Part shown: positions 25,241 through 32,824 of the stretch, in pieces
Position numbering within the stretch: the stretch's first letter is position 1
Layout: each line of letters starts with the position of its first letter
DNA from: Gp6-AA40 sp963772955
GTDB lineage: Bacteria > Acidobacteriota > Vicinamibacteria > Vicinamibacterales > UBA2999
Length of the DNA stretch: 64,000 bases
Direction: 5' to 3'
Assembly (NCBI GenBank): GCA_963772955.1
Contig: CAVYZF010000003.1
Location: 248,001-312,000 of the forward strand
The notes under the pieces: generated by a model
What the model saw: only the letters and a program-made list of their open reading frames with translations
Told to the model about the DNA's origin: nothing
Databases searched by the model: none
Position numbers and translations under genes: made by a program

Positions 25241-26202
25241 TTTTTCGTCTCCACCGGCGGCGTCCCGTATGTGTGGAACGTCTCGACCGTCTTGAGCCCC
25301 CAGGCCTGCCCCTTCTTCCGCTCGGTCTCGGTCCACACGATCGGCTGCCAGTCCGGAGCGAGCATCAGGCGCGCACCGGCGCTGTCGAACTCGATCCGAT
25401 TGCCGCCCGGTTCGTACACGTAGAGGAAGAAGGTTTGTTGCACCCCGTGCTTGTGCGGCCCGGTCTCGATGAAGATGCCGTTCTCGAGACAGATATCAGC
25501 CGCGCGCAGTACCTCTTCCTTTGAATCCACCGCCCAGGTCGCATGATGAAAACGGCCTGGCACGCCGTAGTGGTCCGCGGTGAACGCCACGTCGTACGTC
25601 TTGTTGTTGCACGTCACCCACACGCCGGCGATCTGTCCGCTATCCAGCTTGATCATCTCGGTCGTCCGCATCCCCAGCGTGTCTTCCATGAAACGCTGCA
25701 GTCCGGCCACGTCGGAGGTGAGCAGGTTGAGATGATCGAGCCGGCGGACGTTCGCGCCGCGCCCTGGAAAGCGCATCGCCTGATTCTTGAGCGACGGCTT
25801 GAGCTCGGGCGGCGCTTTGTACCACTCCGTCTCCCAGTACAGCTCCATGTTGTGGCCGTCGGGGGTGGTGAACGCGTAGGCCGGGCCGTGACCCAGGTCG
25901 CCGTCGGTCCACCCCTTCCCCGTGCCACCCTGCTCGATGATCGCCACTCGCCGCGCCAGCGCCTCGGGACTGCTCGCGCGGAACGCGAAGTGCCCCATTC
26001 CGGGGGCCTTCGCGGCGGTCAGCTTGAGCGTGTGGTGTTCGTAGTCGTCCCAGCCACGCAGGTAGACCGACTCGCCGCGTCGGGCGGTCTCGGTCATGCC
26101 CATCACGTTGACGAAGAAGTTCAGGCTCTCGTCGGGCTTGGGTGTGAGGATTTCAACATGCGCGAGATGCGCGAGATCAAACGATCGGATTGTCGACTGC
26201 AC
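25237..26202 (-). CDS. VOC-superfamily extradiol dioxygenase-like protein
   Basis: 321 residues made of two vicinal-oxygen-chelate modules, as in type I extradiol (catechol 2,3-) dioxygenases: residues 10-125 and 150-290. The second module carries the expected Fe(II) ligands: His in RRLDHLNLLT, His in GRFHHATWAVD and Glu in EPGGNRIEFDSAG. The length matches catechol 2,3-dioxygenase. The reaction is ring cleavage of a catecholic substrate next to a hydroxyl. It neighbours a LigU-like tautomerase and is on the same strand, supporting an aromatic meta-cleavage route. The exact substrate is not evident. Confidence 0.82.
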   Translation of the reverse strand: MQSTIRSFDLAHLAHVEILTPKPDESLNFFVNVMGMTETARRGESVYLRGWDDYEHHTLKLTAAKAPGMGHFAFRASSPEALARRVAIIEQGGTGKGWTDGDLGHGPAYAFTTPDGHNMELYWETEWYKAPPELKPSLKNQAMRFPGRGANVRRLDHLNLLTSDVAGLQRFMEDTLGMRTTEMIKLDSGQIAGVWVTCNNKTYDVAFTADHYGVPGRFHHATWAVDSKEEVLRAADICLENGIFIETGPHKHGVQQTFFLYVYEPGGNRIEFDSAGARLMLAPDWQPIVWTETERKKGQAWGLKTVETFHTYGTPPVETKK

Positions 26203-26207
26203 GAGCG

Positions 26208-27209
26208 CTATTTTCCTGCAGTTTTCTCCTCAGCGCGAGCGGCGCTCAGGATATTGGCGAGGCCACGGTTTCCTTCGTGGCACGCGTACTCGTAGGGCGC
26301 GTGCTCGGCGTCCCGCTTGAGCGGCATCGCGTACGCCCATGACTGCTCCCAGGTGTCGGGATCGTCGAAGCGGATCTCCCAGCGAATCGTGTTGGCGTTG
26401 ATCGGCGTGAAGCGCTCGGTCACCTTGAGCTTCTCGCTCGCGCCGCGGAACGCGATCAGCGGATGGAAGTTGGTGGTCTCGACGACCAGCGTGCTGCCCT
26501 CCCAGCGGCCGCGCGCGTCACCCATGTAGTTCTTCATGGCTGCCGACAGATGCGCGCTGTTGTTCGTCGGGACGATGCGCGCCTCATGGATCATCTCGTA
26601 GCGAATCGCCACGAATCCCGGGCCCTGCGTGATGTCGTACGCGTTGCCGTAGATCATCGGCGTCATCGAACCGGGCACGCCGAGCGAGATGCAGCGATCG
26701 TAGAGACTGCGATCCGTGTACGAATCGGCCGGCCCTCTTCCTTTGCGAGACGCTTGCCGCGCAGCCACGCGCTGCCGTGCCGCGGCGTTGATCGGCGGAA
26801 TCTTCCCGCTTGGCGGATCGAACACGAGCCAGGGCTGTGAGTTGTTGGCTTGCAGATGCTCGTACCAGTGCGATGGCCCGGCGCCAGTATCTTCTTCCTG
26901 GCTTCCGCCGATGCTGCGGGCTCCGGCCTGCGCGCGCTTCTGGCGATCCACGCGCAGTGCGGCCATCTCTTTTTCGCCGAAGTCCTCGAGCCGCTTGCCC
27001 GCCAGATCGGCCGGCTGCTCCATCGGCGTGCCGTTCTCGTCAGCGTTCGTGTAGATCCCCTGCAGGTCCGGCTCACCCCACGGTGTCTTGGGCGCGTTGT
27101 ATTCGCTTCGCGCCGTGCTGCCAGCGCGTCCTGCCAGTGACTGAGCCGACAACGTCGCCACACCCACGAATGCTACGAGTCCGATCACACCAACGATGTC
27201 GCGACGCAT
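26208..27209 (-). CDS. exported hypothetical protein of the PWGxPDLQG family
   Basis: 333 residues with a signal peptide (to LSAQSLAG). The N-terminal motif PKTPWGEPDLQGIYTNADE is typical of a large exported family in Acidobacteriota with no known function. The C-terminal part (RGRWEGSTLVVETTNFHPL, SEKLKVTERFTPI, FDDPDTWEQSWAYAMPLKR) matches, in pattern, the C-terminal part of the a and c cassette proteins, so all three belong to one broad group. It lies five bases upstream of the VOC gene start, in the same orientation, and may be co-transcribed. Confidence 0.7.
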   Translation of the reverse strand: MRRDIVGVIGLVAFVGVATLSAQSLAGRAGSTARSEYNAPKTPWGEPDLQGIYTNADENGTPMEQPADLAGKRLEDFGEKEMAALRVDRQKRAQAGARSIGGSQEEDTGAGPSHWYEHLQANNSQPWLVFDPPSGKIPPINAAARQRVAARQASRKGRGPADSYTDRSLYDRCISLGVPGSMTPMIYGNAYDITQGPGFVAIRYEMIHEARIVPTNNSAHLSAAMKNYMGDARGRWEGSTLVVETTNFHPLIAFRGASEKLKVTERFTPINANTIRWEIRFDDPDTWEQSWAYAMPLKRDAEHAPYEYACHEGNRGLANILSAARAEEKTAGK

Positions 27210-27216
27210 TGGCTGC

Positions 27217-27283
27217 CTCCGAACGAAGAACCGAACCTGAACACGAACTGAGAAGCGAGAAGCCTGAAATTCGAACTACTGGG
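27217..27283. repeat. word-repeat E, copy 1 (cgaactgagaag words)
   Basis: Runs of gaac/cgaac/gagaag words including cacgaactgagaag, which recurs in inverted orientation at 38239-38309. It fills the spacer between the c gene and the PWGxPDLQG gene and overlaps the stop of the c gene. Confidence 0.7.
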
Positions 27284-28169
27284 CTTTACAGGGTTGCGGA
27301 TTCCACTTCGCCCCGTCAGCTTCCTTCTTCCAGTTCGAGCTCGTGATGAAGGGCTGCGCGAGATTCTGCGGGTCCTCAACGGTCGTCGTCACCACGAACC
27401 AGTCGCCGGCGTCGGGGTTCGTAAATCGCGTGAAGTTCTCTGTGATAACCGCGTCCTGGCTATAGGGCACGCCGTTCCGCCGCAACCATCCAGGCAGCAT
27501 GTTCGTCGTCACCACCTTCAGCGTTCCCCAGCGCGGAGGTGGAGCACCGGCACCGCGTTCGAGGAACGCATCGAATGCGCCACCACTGCGAACCCATTCG
27601 GCGGCCGAGTACCCCTGAAGCGTCCTTGGTTGCGATGCGATCGCGGACACCGGCTGTGGTGCCGCTCCTGGCGGCGTGAAATGAAGGAGACGCGTCTGCT
27701 GCCCGGCATCCGTCTCGATCTTCAGCGTGTTGTCATCCTGCCAGCTGATACGCAGGCGACCAGGCATGCGCATGATGCCGCCGACGCCGTAGGCCTGGCA
27801 CTGGCCATCCTTCGATGGGTCCCAGGCATCGGCCTGTTGCCGCGCCGCTGGAGTCATTGGCACGCTCGCGTAGTCGCCCTTGGGAGGCGTGCGCATCCGC
27901 CACTGCCAGTCTTCTGTGACCACCGACACCCAGTTGCCCGCAAGATCGACAGGGGCTCCCTGACGGGCGGGCGGAGGCGGTCCAACCGGTCCACGGCCTC
28001 TGCCACGGCCACCGCCACCTGGAACAGCCGGCGGCGTTTGCCCTGCCGGCGTCGACGCCTCGGATGCCCGCTGCTTCGCTTCCGGCTCAACCACGACCGT
28101 GAAGATCACGGCGCACGCGATGGCAGCCGTCAGCGGCGCCGTCACCGTCCTCAGAGTTCGCGCACTCAT
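27276..28169 (-). CDS. cassette 4 gene c: exported protein of unknown function
   Basis: 297 residues starting at ATG 28169, which overlaps the stop of gene b as ATGA. An N-terminal hydrophobic segment (LTAAIACAVIFTVVVEPEAK) is followed by a Gly/Arg/Pro-rich linker, then the c-family core LAGNWVSVVTEDWQWRMRTP, PPKGDYASVPMTPAARQQA, CQAYGVGGIMRMPGRLRISW and the shared end LPGWLRRNGVPYSQDAVITE ... DPQNLAQPFITSSNWKKE. Closest in wording to the cassette 1 c protein. Third gene of a minus-strand a-b-c operon. Function unknown. Confidence 0.7.
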   Translation of the reverse strand: MSARTLRTVTAPLTAAIACAVIFTVVVEPEAKQRASEASTPAGQTPPAVPGGGGRGRGRGPVGPPPPARQGAPVDLAGNWVSVVTEDWQWRMRTPPKGDYASVPMTPAARQQADAWDPSKDGQCQAYGVGGIMRMPGRLRISWQDDNTLKIETDAGQQTRLLHFTPPGAAPQPVSAIASQPRTLQGYSAAEWVRSGGAFDAFLERGAGAPPPRWGTLKVVTTNMLPGWLRRNGVPYSQDAVITENFTRFTNPDAGDWFVVTTTVEDPQNLAQPFITSSNWKKEADGAKWNPQPCKAQ

Positions 28170-29233
28170 TCCGATTTCCCCTTCTGCTGACTCTTGGACT
28201 GAGCAGGCTTCGCCGGCGGATTGGCTGCAACCATCTGCTTGTAGATCGTCTCGACGAACATCGACGTCGTCCAGAAGCCGGTGTCCGAGCCGTAACGCGG
28301 ATCGAAGTCGAGCGTCGGCTTCTTTGCCTTCACCTGTTCGAGCGTCATGCCACGCTTGGCGTACTCCTTGATGCGGTCGCGGACGATGGTCGCCATGTTG
28401 CGGTACTCGGTGACGTCCTGCTCGTCGGACAAGCGGCCATGACCGGGGATGACCAGCGTGCCGCCCTCGTTGACGTTGCTCGCGACCGTAATGTCCATGA
28501 TCGCGTTCAGCGCGTTGATGTAGCCGTCGATGGTGCCGCCGTTGGCGGCGTCGATGAACGGATACATCACGGTCGTGAAGAGATCGCCCGTGGCAAGCAC
28601 GTCTGACTTGCGGAAGAACACGACACTGTCGCCGTCGGTATGCGCGTCCGGTTCGTGGATGATCTGGACCGCTTCACCGTTGAACAGGAATTCCCGCTTC
28701 TTCGTGATGTAGGTCTCCGTCGGCCACGCGGCAAACGGCACCTGCGGTTGCCCGGCGGGCGGGTCAGCGCTCAGGCGCTTCAACACGTTCTCGTGCGCAA
28801 TAATCGCCGCGGTCGCCGTCGCCGCCGCACCCAGGTCGCCGACGACGTTGCCACCGGCGCGGAAGCGGCCGGCCTTGGAGATCGCTTCGTTGCCCCCGAT
28901 GTGATCGCCGTGGACGTGCGTGTTGACGATGTAACGAATCGGTCCGTCACTGATCGCCCGGATGGCATTGAGAATCTTGGTGCTCAGCGGCGCGAACTGC
29001 GTGTCGACGACCATGATGCCTTCCGGGCCGGTGAAGATGGTCGTGTTACCGCCGGCGCCGACAAGCATGTAGACGTTGTCGCGCACCTTGACGGTGTCAA
29101 TCTGAACGTTGTCGAAGTTCTGATTCTGCTGGGCGATCGCGGTGCCCACCGCGAGGGCCGCGCCGACGACGAGGGCTGCGGCGACCGACAGAATGCGGGC
29201 CCTTTGTGACGTGCTGGTTTGTAGCCTCATCAT
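28166..29233 (-). CDS. cassette 4 gene b: exported MBL-fold metallohydrolase
   Basis: 355 residues with a signal peptide (AAALVVGAALAVGTAIAQ). This copy keeps every binuclear zinc ligand of the metallo-beta-lactamase fold: VNTHVHGDHIGGN, PDAHTDGD, ATGDLF and IPGHGR. It is the reference for judging the degenerate copies at 8508 and 22191. Class B3-like lactamase, lactonase or other hydrolase activity is possible; the long inserted loop (GGNVVGDLGAAATATAAIIA) is shared by all four copies. The start codon follows gene a as TGA-C-ATG. Confidence 0.88.
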   Translation of the reverse strand: MMRLQTSTSQRARILSVAAALVVGAALAVGTAIAQQNQNFDNVQIDTVKVRDNVYMLVGAGGNTTIFTGPEGIMVVDTQFAPLSTKILNAIRAISDGPIRYIVNTHVHGDHIGGNEAISKAGRFRAGGNVVGDLGAAATATAAIIAHENVLKRLSADPPAGQPQVPFAAWPTETYITKKREFLFNGEAVQIIHEPDAHTDGDSVVFFRKSDVLATGDLFTTVMYPFIDAANGGTIDGYINALNAIMDITVASNVNEGGTLVIPGHGRLSDEQDVTEYRNMATIVRDRIKEYAKRGMTLEQVKAKKPTLDFDPRYGSDTGFWTTSMFVETIYKQMVAANPPAKPAQSKSQQKGKSE

Positions 29234-29234
29234 G

Positions 29235-30173
29235 TCAGCGACCCTGCTGTCCCTGTGGTGCCCCAGTGACTCGTTGCGCGCCTGTCTGTGGTTTCGGCAG
29301 TGGCGGAGGAATCGGGGCCTTCTTCAGAACGTCCTGAAACTCCGGATACATCGTCTGAGCGCCACCGTAGATACCGACAAAGGGAATCTGATGCCGGCGC
29401 GCGTACTCTTCCTTGAAGGGGTGCTCATCCGGCAGGTAGGCCGGCACGTCACCCTCCGGACGATCCGCGATCTCGAGCACCGGGTCGCACACCCAGAGCC
29501 AGGTGCCAGCCGGCAGCTCGCGTGTGCTGCGCACGAAGTCCTGACTCTTCACGAGCGGCTCGGTGAGGTACACAGGATCGACGAGCACGACGATGTGCGT
29601 CATGGTCTCGCCGTTGCGGACCATGTACTCCGTCATCTTCGCCTGGTCGCTCATCGGCACGCCGTTGCGACGCACCCAGCCCTTTTTCAGGTGAGTGGTC
29701 TCAACGATCAGCATGTCGCCGTCGTAGCGGCCGGTTGAGAATCCCATCCATGTATGCGGCGCATTGGGGCCGGGATGCGGACGGCCGTCCATCCAAATGG
29801 TGCGAGTCTGTTCGAAGGTGCTGGAGTAGTGCTTGATCGCGATCAGGTCCTGCGTCTTCGGGTCCTTCTCTTCCCAGATGCGCAGGTTGAGCGGGCCGCG
29901 ATAGATATACGGCGAGACGTGCACGCGGCACTGCTCCTCGGGGAGCGTCAGGCGCGACGGGTCCCAGCTGTTCGCGTACTGGCGTGCCGAATCGTTAATC
30001 GGGAGCCCCGTGTAGTCGGTCAGTTCGGGTCCGGGGATGCGATCCGGTTGGTCTTCGTGATAGCGCGGTTGCCAGACTCCGGAGAAGTCCGCACCGGCCT
30101 GGGCGAACGCCGGGAGGCTTGCGCCTGCCACGAGCGACGCCGTGAGCGCGCTAACGCTCAAGAACTTAAGCAT
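29235..30173 (-). CDS. cassette 4 gene a: exported protein of unknown function
   Basis: 312 residues from the ATG at 30173 (ggag about ten bases upstream). A signal peptide (MLKFLSVSALTASLVAGASL) is followed by the a-family motifs GVWQPRYHEDQPDRIPGPEL, YTGLPINDSARQYA, GRPHPGPNAPHTWMGFSTGR, RRNGVPMSDQAKMTEYMVRN and VDPVYLTEPLVKS. It has a Pro/Gln-rich C-terminal tail. First gene of the minus-strand operon, divergent from the LysR gene with an 89-base spacer, so this regulator probably controls the cassette. Confidence 0.7.
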   Translation of the reverse strand: MLKFLSVSALTASLVAGASLPAFAQAGADFSGVWQPRYHEDQPDRIPGPELTDYTGLPINDSARQYANSWDPSRLTLPEEQCRVHVSPYIYRGPLNLRIWEEKDPKTQDLIAIKHYSSTFEQTRTIWMDGRPHPGPNAPHTWMGFSTGRYDGDMLIVETTHLKKGWVRRNGVPMSDQAKMTEYMVRNGETMTHIVVLVDPVYLTEPLVKSQDFVRSTRELPAGTWLWVCDPVLEIADRPEGDVPAYLPDEHPFKEEYARRHQIPFVGIYGGAQTMYPEFQDVLKKAPIPPPLPKPQTGAQRVTGAPQGQQGR

Positions 30174-30262
30174 GATGTCTGATCTCCAACTGTCTATTCT
30201 ACATGCGACCCGACTACGACTAGAATTGCGAATCCCGAATAAGTCGGCGCCGCCCAATCCCT
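30174..30262. promoter_or_regulatory. divergent promoter region between cassette 4 and LysR gene
   Basis: The 89-base spacer separates two divergent starts, the usual layout for a LysR regulator and its target. It includes an interrupted inverted repeat, attct (30197-30201) and agaat (30221 region), and a nearby attgcgaat. These are candidate LysR contacts only; promoter boxes could not be assigned reliably. Confidence 0.35.
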
Positions 30263-31186
30263 ATGCATCCTTCCGACGTTCCTGACATTCGTGCCCGCGA
30301 ACTGCTGACGGTCATGGCGCTGGCCGAATATGGCAGCTTCGTGGCAGCCGCCGCGTACCTGAAGACGTCGCAGCCGGCACTCACTCGCACCATCAAGCGC
30401 GTCGAGCGCGTCCTCGGCGTCATGCTGTTCGCGCGTAACACGCGTCGCGTGGAGATCACGGCCGCCGGGCGCGAGTTCGTCGCCGTCGCCGAACGGATGC
30501 TCAACGAGCTGCACCTCACCGTGCGCAATCTGAGCGAGGTGACCAACGAGCAGCGCGGCCGCATCACGCTGACGACCTACTCGGCGTTCGCGGTCAATCC
30601 GCTCCCCATGCTCGTCCGCCGCTACCGCGAGACGCGGCCGCTCATCGAAGTACGGATTCGCGAGGGACGGCAATCGGAGATCGTCGAGGACGTCCGTAAT
30701 GGCGCCGCCGACTTCGGCATCGGTTACGTCAACGCCTTGCCCGATCTGCTCGAGGCGACGACGCTCAAGAAGGAGCAGCTCTACGTCCTGATTCCGACAT
30801 CGCATCCGCTCGCGATCAAGAAGAAGCCGAAGGTGCGGCTGGCGGAGTTGAAGGATGAGGCGCTCGTCTCTGCGCCGAACGACACGTACTTACGTCGGCT
30901 CGTGGACGCTGCGGCGATGTCCGCCGGGTTCACGCTGCACTACAGCGTGACCGTCGATCGGTTGCTGAGCATCCTGCATCACGTGTTCGCAGGTGTTGGC
31001 ATCGGCATCCTTCCGTCAGGATGCATTCCTGAGATTTCGTGGGGCGAGGGATGTCACGCGGCGCTGCTCGTCGAGCCATCGCTGTCGGTGACGGTGGGGC
31101 TCATCTCTTCGCGCAGCCGCTACATGACCCCGGCTGCGGCGGGCATGGCCGCGCTCATCAAAGAACACATGGCGTCGAAAAAATAG
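30263..31186 (+). CDS. LysR-family transcriptional regulator
   Basis: 307 residues, the family's normal length. Residues 11-70 form the winged helix-turn-helix (LLTVMALAEYGSFVAAAAYL, TSQPALTRTIKRVERVLGVM, LFARNTRRVEITAAG). Residues about 95-300 form the periplasmic-binding-protein-like inducer domain (GRITLTTYSAFAVNPLPMLV, 'GILPSGCIPEI'). Divergently transcribed from cassette 4, so the likely target is that operon and perhaps the downstream cassettes. The inducer is unknown; an aromatic intermediate would fit the neighbours. Confidence 0.92.
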   Translation: MHPSDVPDIRARELLTVMALAEYGSFVAAAAYLKTSQPALTRTIKRVERVLGVMLFARNTRRVEITAAGREFVAVAERMLNELHLTVRNLSEVTNEQRGRITLTTYSAFAVNPLPMLVRRYRETRPLIEVRIREGRQSEIVEDVRNGAADFGIGYVNALPDLLEATTLKKEQLYVLIPTSHPLAIKKKPKVRLAELKDEALVSAPNDTYLRRLVDAAAMSAGFTLHYSVTVDRLLSILHHVFAGVGIGILPSGCIPEISWGEGCHAALLVEPSLSVTVGLISSRSRYMTPAAAGMAALIKEHMASKK

Positions 31187-31196
31187 GCTCTGGGCT

Positions 31197-32807
31197 TCAG
31201 GCTCCGGGGCTGCACGCCACTGGGCCGAGGCGATCCCGCACTTGCCTCCTCGTCAGCCCGAGCTTCTCCGCGCCGCGAATCGTGTCGTCGAGATCAACGC
31301 CGTACCAATTTCTCTTGCCGGAATCGCAAAGACCGGCGACGTTCCAGTCATCGATGGCCGTCGCCACTTCACTCGCGTAGCGATCGTGCGCGATTCCGGC
31401 TTCAACCGCCGGCCAGAGTCGTCTCAGTGCGCTGGTAAAGCGATCGCTGTCACCGCAGAGGAAGCCACGCGGCGTGCGCGGTGAGTCGAGTCGCCGTGCC
31501 ATCTCGCTAAAGCTGGCCGCGGCGAAGTAGAACATCGAGTACGACGCGAACATGGGAAACTCACGAAAGCCTGCATAGCTGCCGGCGATAAAGCGCGCCG
31601 TCCGATCGGCGTCGGCGAGCGTGAGCGCGGAGTACGGCGACACGTCCGAAGACATGCTGCTGCGGGCTTTGGAGAGTCGGGTCTTCACACCCGTGTCGCT
31701 GAGCAGGCTCGCAAGGCGCTCGATGCCAAGCAGCGTGAGCGGAATGCCGGTCGAGAACAATGGATCGATGAAGGCCGCGGCCGACGGCAACATCGCCCAT
31801 CGCTCGCCGGCAGCAACGTCCGCACGATACGCCAGCCGCGGCATCCACGTGAACTCGCGAATCGGTCTTGCATCCGCGAATTGCGCCGCAACCGATGGAT
31901 AGCGAGCCAGCAACCGGTGCCACGCAGGTTCGCCGTCGGCCAGCCTCAGTTCCTCGGCGAGCCAGTCCTCCACAGCCACGCCGGCACTCGTCACGCCGTT
32001 GCCAAACCGCAGCACCCACATCCAGCCGCCATTGAACACGTGATGCAGCGCCGCATCGTCGACAGGGTACGGCGTCGCATCGAAGCCCCAAGCGAAATCC
32101 CCGAGTCCCGGGTCGTAGTCCGCCATCTGATCGCAGCGTGCGACCCCGGTGAAGTGCGAAAACAGCGCCTGCGTGGCCGGATATCCGCCAAAGCCCCGAT
32201 TGGCGACACCGAGAGACCTGCTCAGAAACCCGTGCGGGCCTGATGCGTCGACGACGAACTGCGCGCGAACACGGAAGCTCTGGCCGTGCCGCGCTCCTCG
32301 AAGCAGCGGATGCCCTGTCGCGTGCCACTCGACACCATCGAGCTCGACGAGATCGTGATAGTCGACACCGAGCGCAATCGCTTCGTTCACGAGAAAGCGA
32401 TCGACGTCGCTTCGCAGCCAGTGCGTGTCGGACAACTCGTCGCTCGGGCTCGCGGCAACAAGCAGCTGATTCGTTCGTTCCTCGTCGGCCTTGTAGGCAC
32501 GGCCGGTCTCGTGCTTGAAGTACGTGAAGCCGCGCTTGAGTCCACACCCGACATCCGGGTACGTCCGCTGCCACGTGCCGAAGGCAGACAGTGGGCGGAC
32601 GCGCGGCAGATCGTATCGATCGGCGAGCTGTTCGATGACGATGCCCGCGAGCGGCGACGCCGACTCGCCGATGGCGAACCGCGGATGCTGTCCGCGCTCG
32701 AGCAGCATCACGCGATACCCGAGGCGCCGCGCGATCATCGACAGCAGCGAGCCGCCGAAACCGGAGCCGACAATGGCGAGATCTGTATCCGAGTGAATCG
32801 AGATCAC
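31197..32807 (-). CDS. FAD-dependent oxidoreductase, halogenase-like
   Basis: 536 residues. The N-terminal dinucleotide fold is clear (LAIVGSGFGGSLLSMIARRL, GxGxxG), followed by the GESASP motif of flavin-dependent halogenase/geranylgeranyl-reductase-like enzymes and VVDASGPHGFLSR. The halogenase WxWxIP motif is only partly matched (GGWMWVLRF), and the C-terminal half differs. It is therefore a member of the FADH2-dependent halogenase-like group with uncertain reaction: halogenation, or hydroxylation/reduction of a lipid or aromatic. Lies 17 bases downstream of the kinase gene on the same strand; co-transcription is possible. Confidence 0.75.
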   Translation of the reverse strand: MISIHSDTDLAIVGSGFGGSLLSMIARRLGYRVMLLERGQHPRFAIGESASPLAGIVIEQLADRYDLPRVRPLSAFGTWQRTYPDVGCGLKRGFTYFKHETGRAYKADEERTNQLLVAASPSDELSDTHWLRSDVDRFLVNEAIALGVDYHDLVELDGVEWHATGHPLLRGARHGQSFRVRAQFVVDASGPHGFLSRSLGVANRGFGGYPATQALFSHFTGVARCDQMADYDPGLGDFAWGFDATPYPVDDAALHHVFNGGWMWVLRFGNGVTSAGVAVEDWLAEELRLADGEPAWHRLLARYPSVAAQFADARPIREFTWMPRLAYRADVAAGERWAMLPSAAAFIDPLFSTGIPLTLLGIERLASLLSDTGVKTRLSKARSSMSSDVSPYSALTLADADRTARFIAGSYAGFREFPMFASYSMFYFAAASFSEMARRLDSPRTPRGFLCGDSDRFTSALRRLWPAVEAGIAHDRYASEVATAIDDWNVAGLCDSGKRNWYGVDLDDTIRGAEKLGLTRRQVRDRLGPVACSPGA

Positions 32808-32824
32808 GACAGGAGAGTAACGCG

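Noticed and set aside
31197..32807. Naming the flavoprotein a tryptophan halogenase
   Set aside because: The WxWxIP motif is only partly present and no tryptophan-site features can be confirmed.
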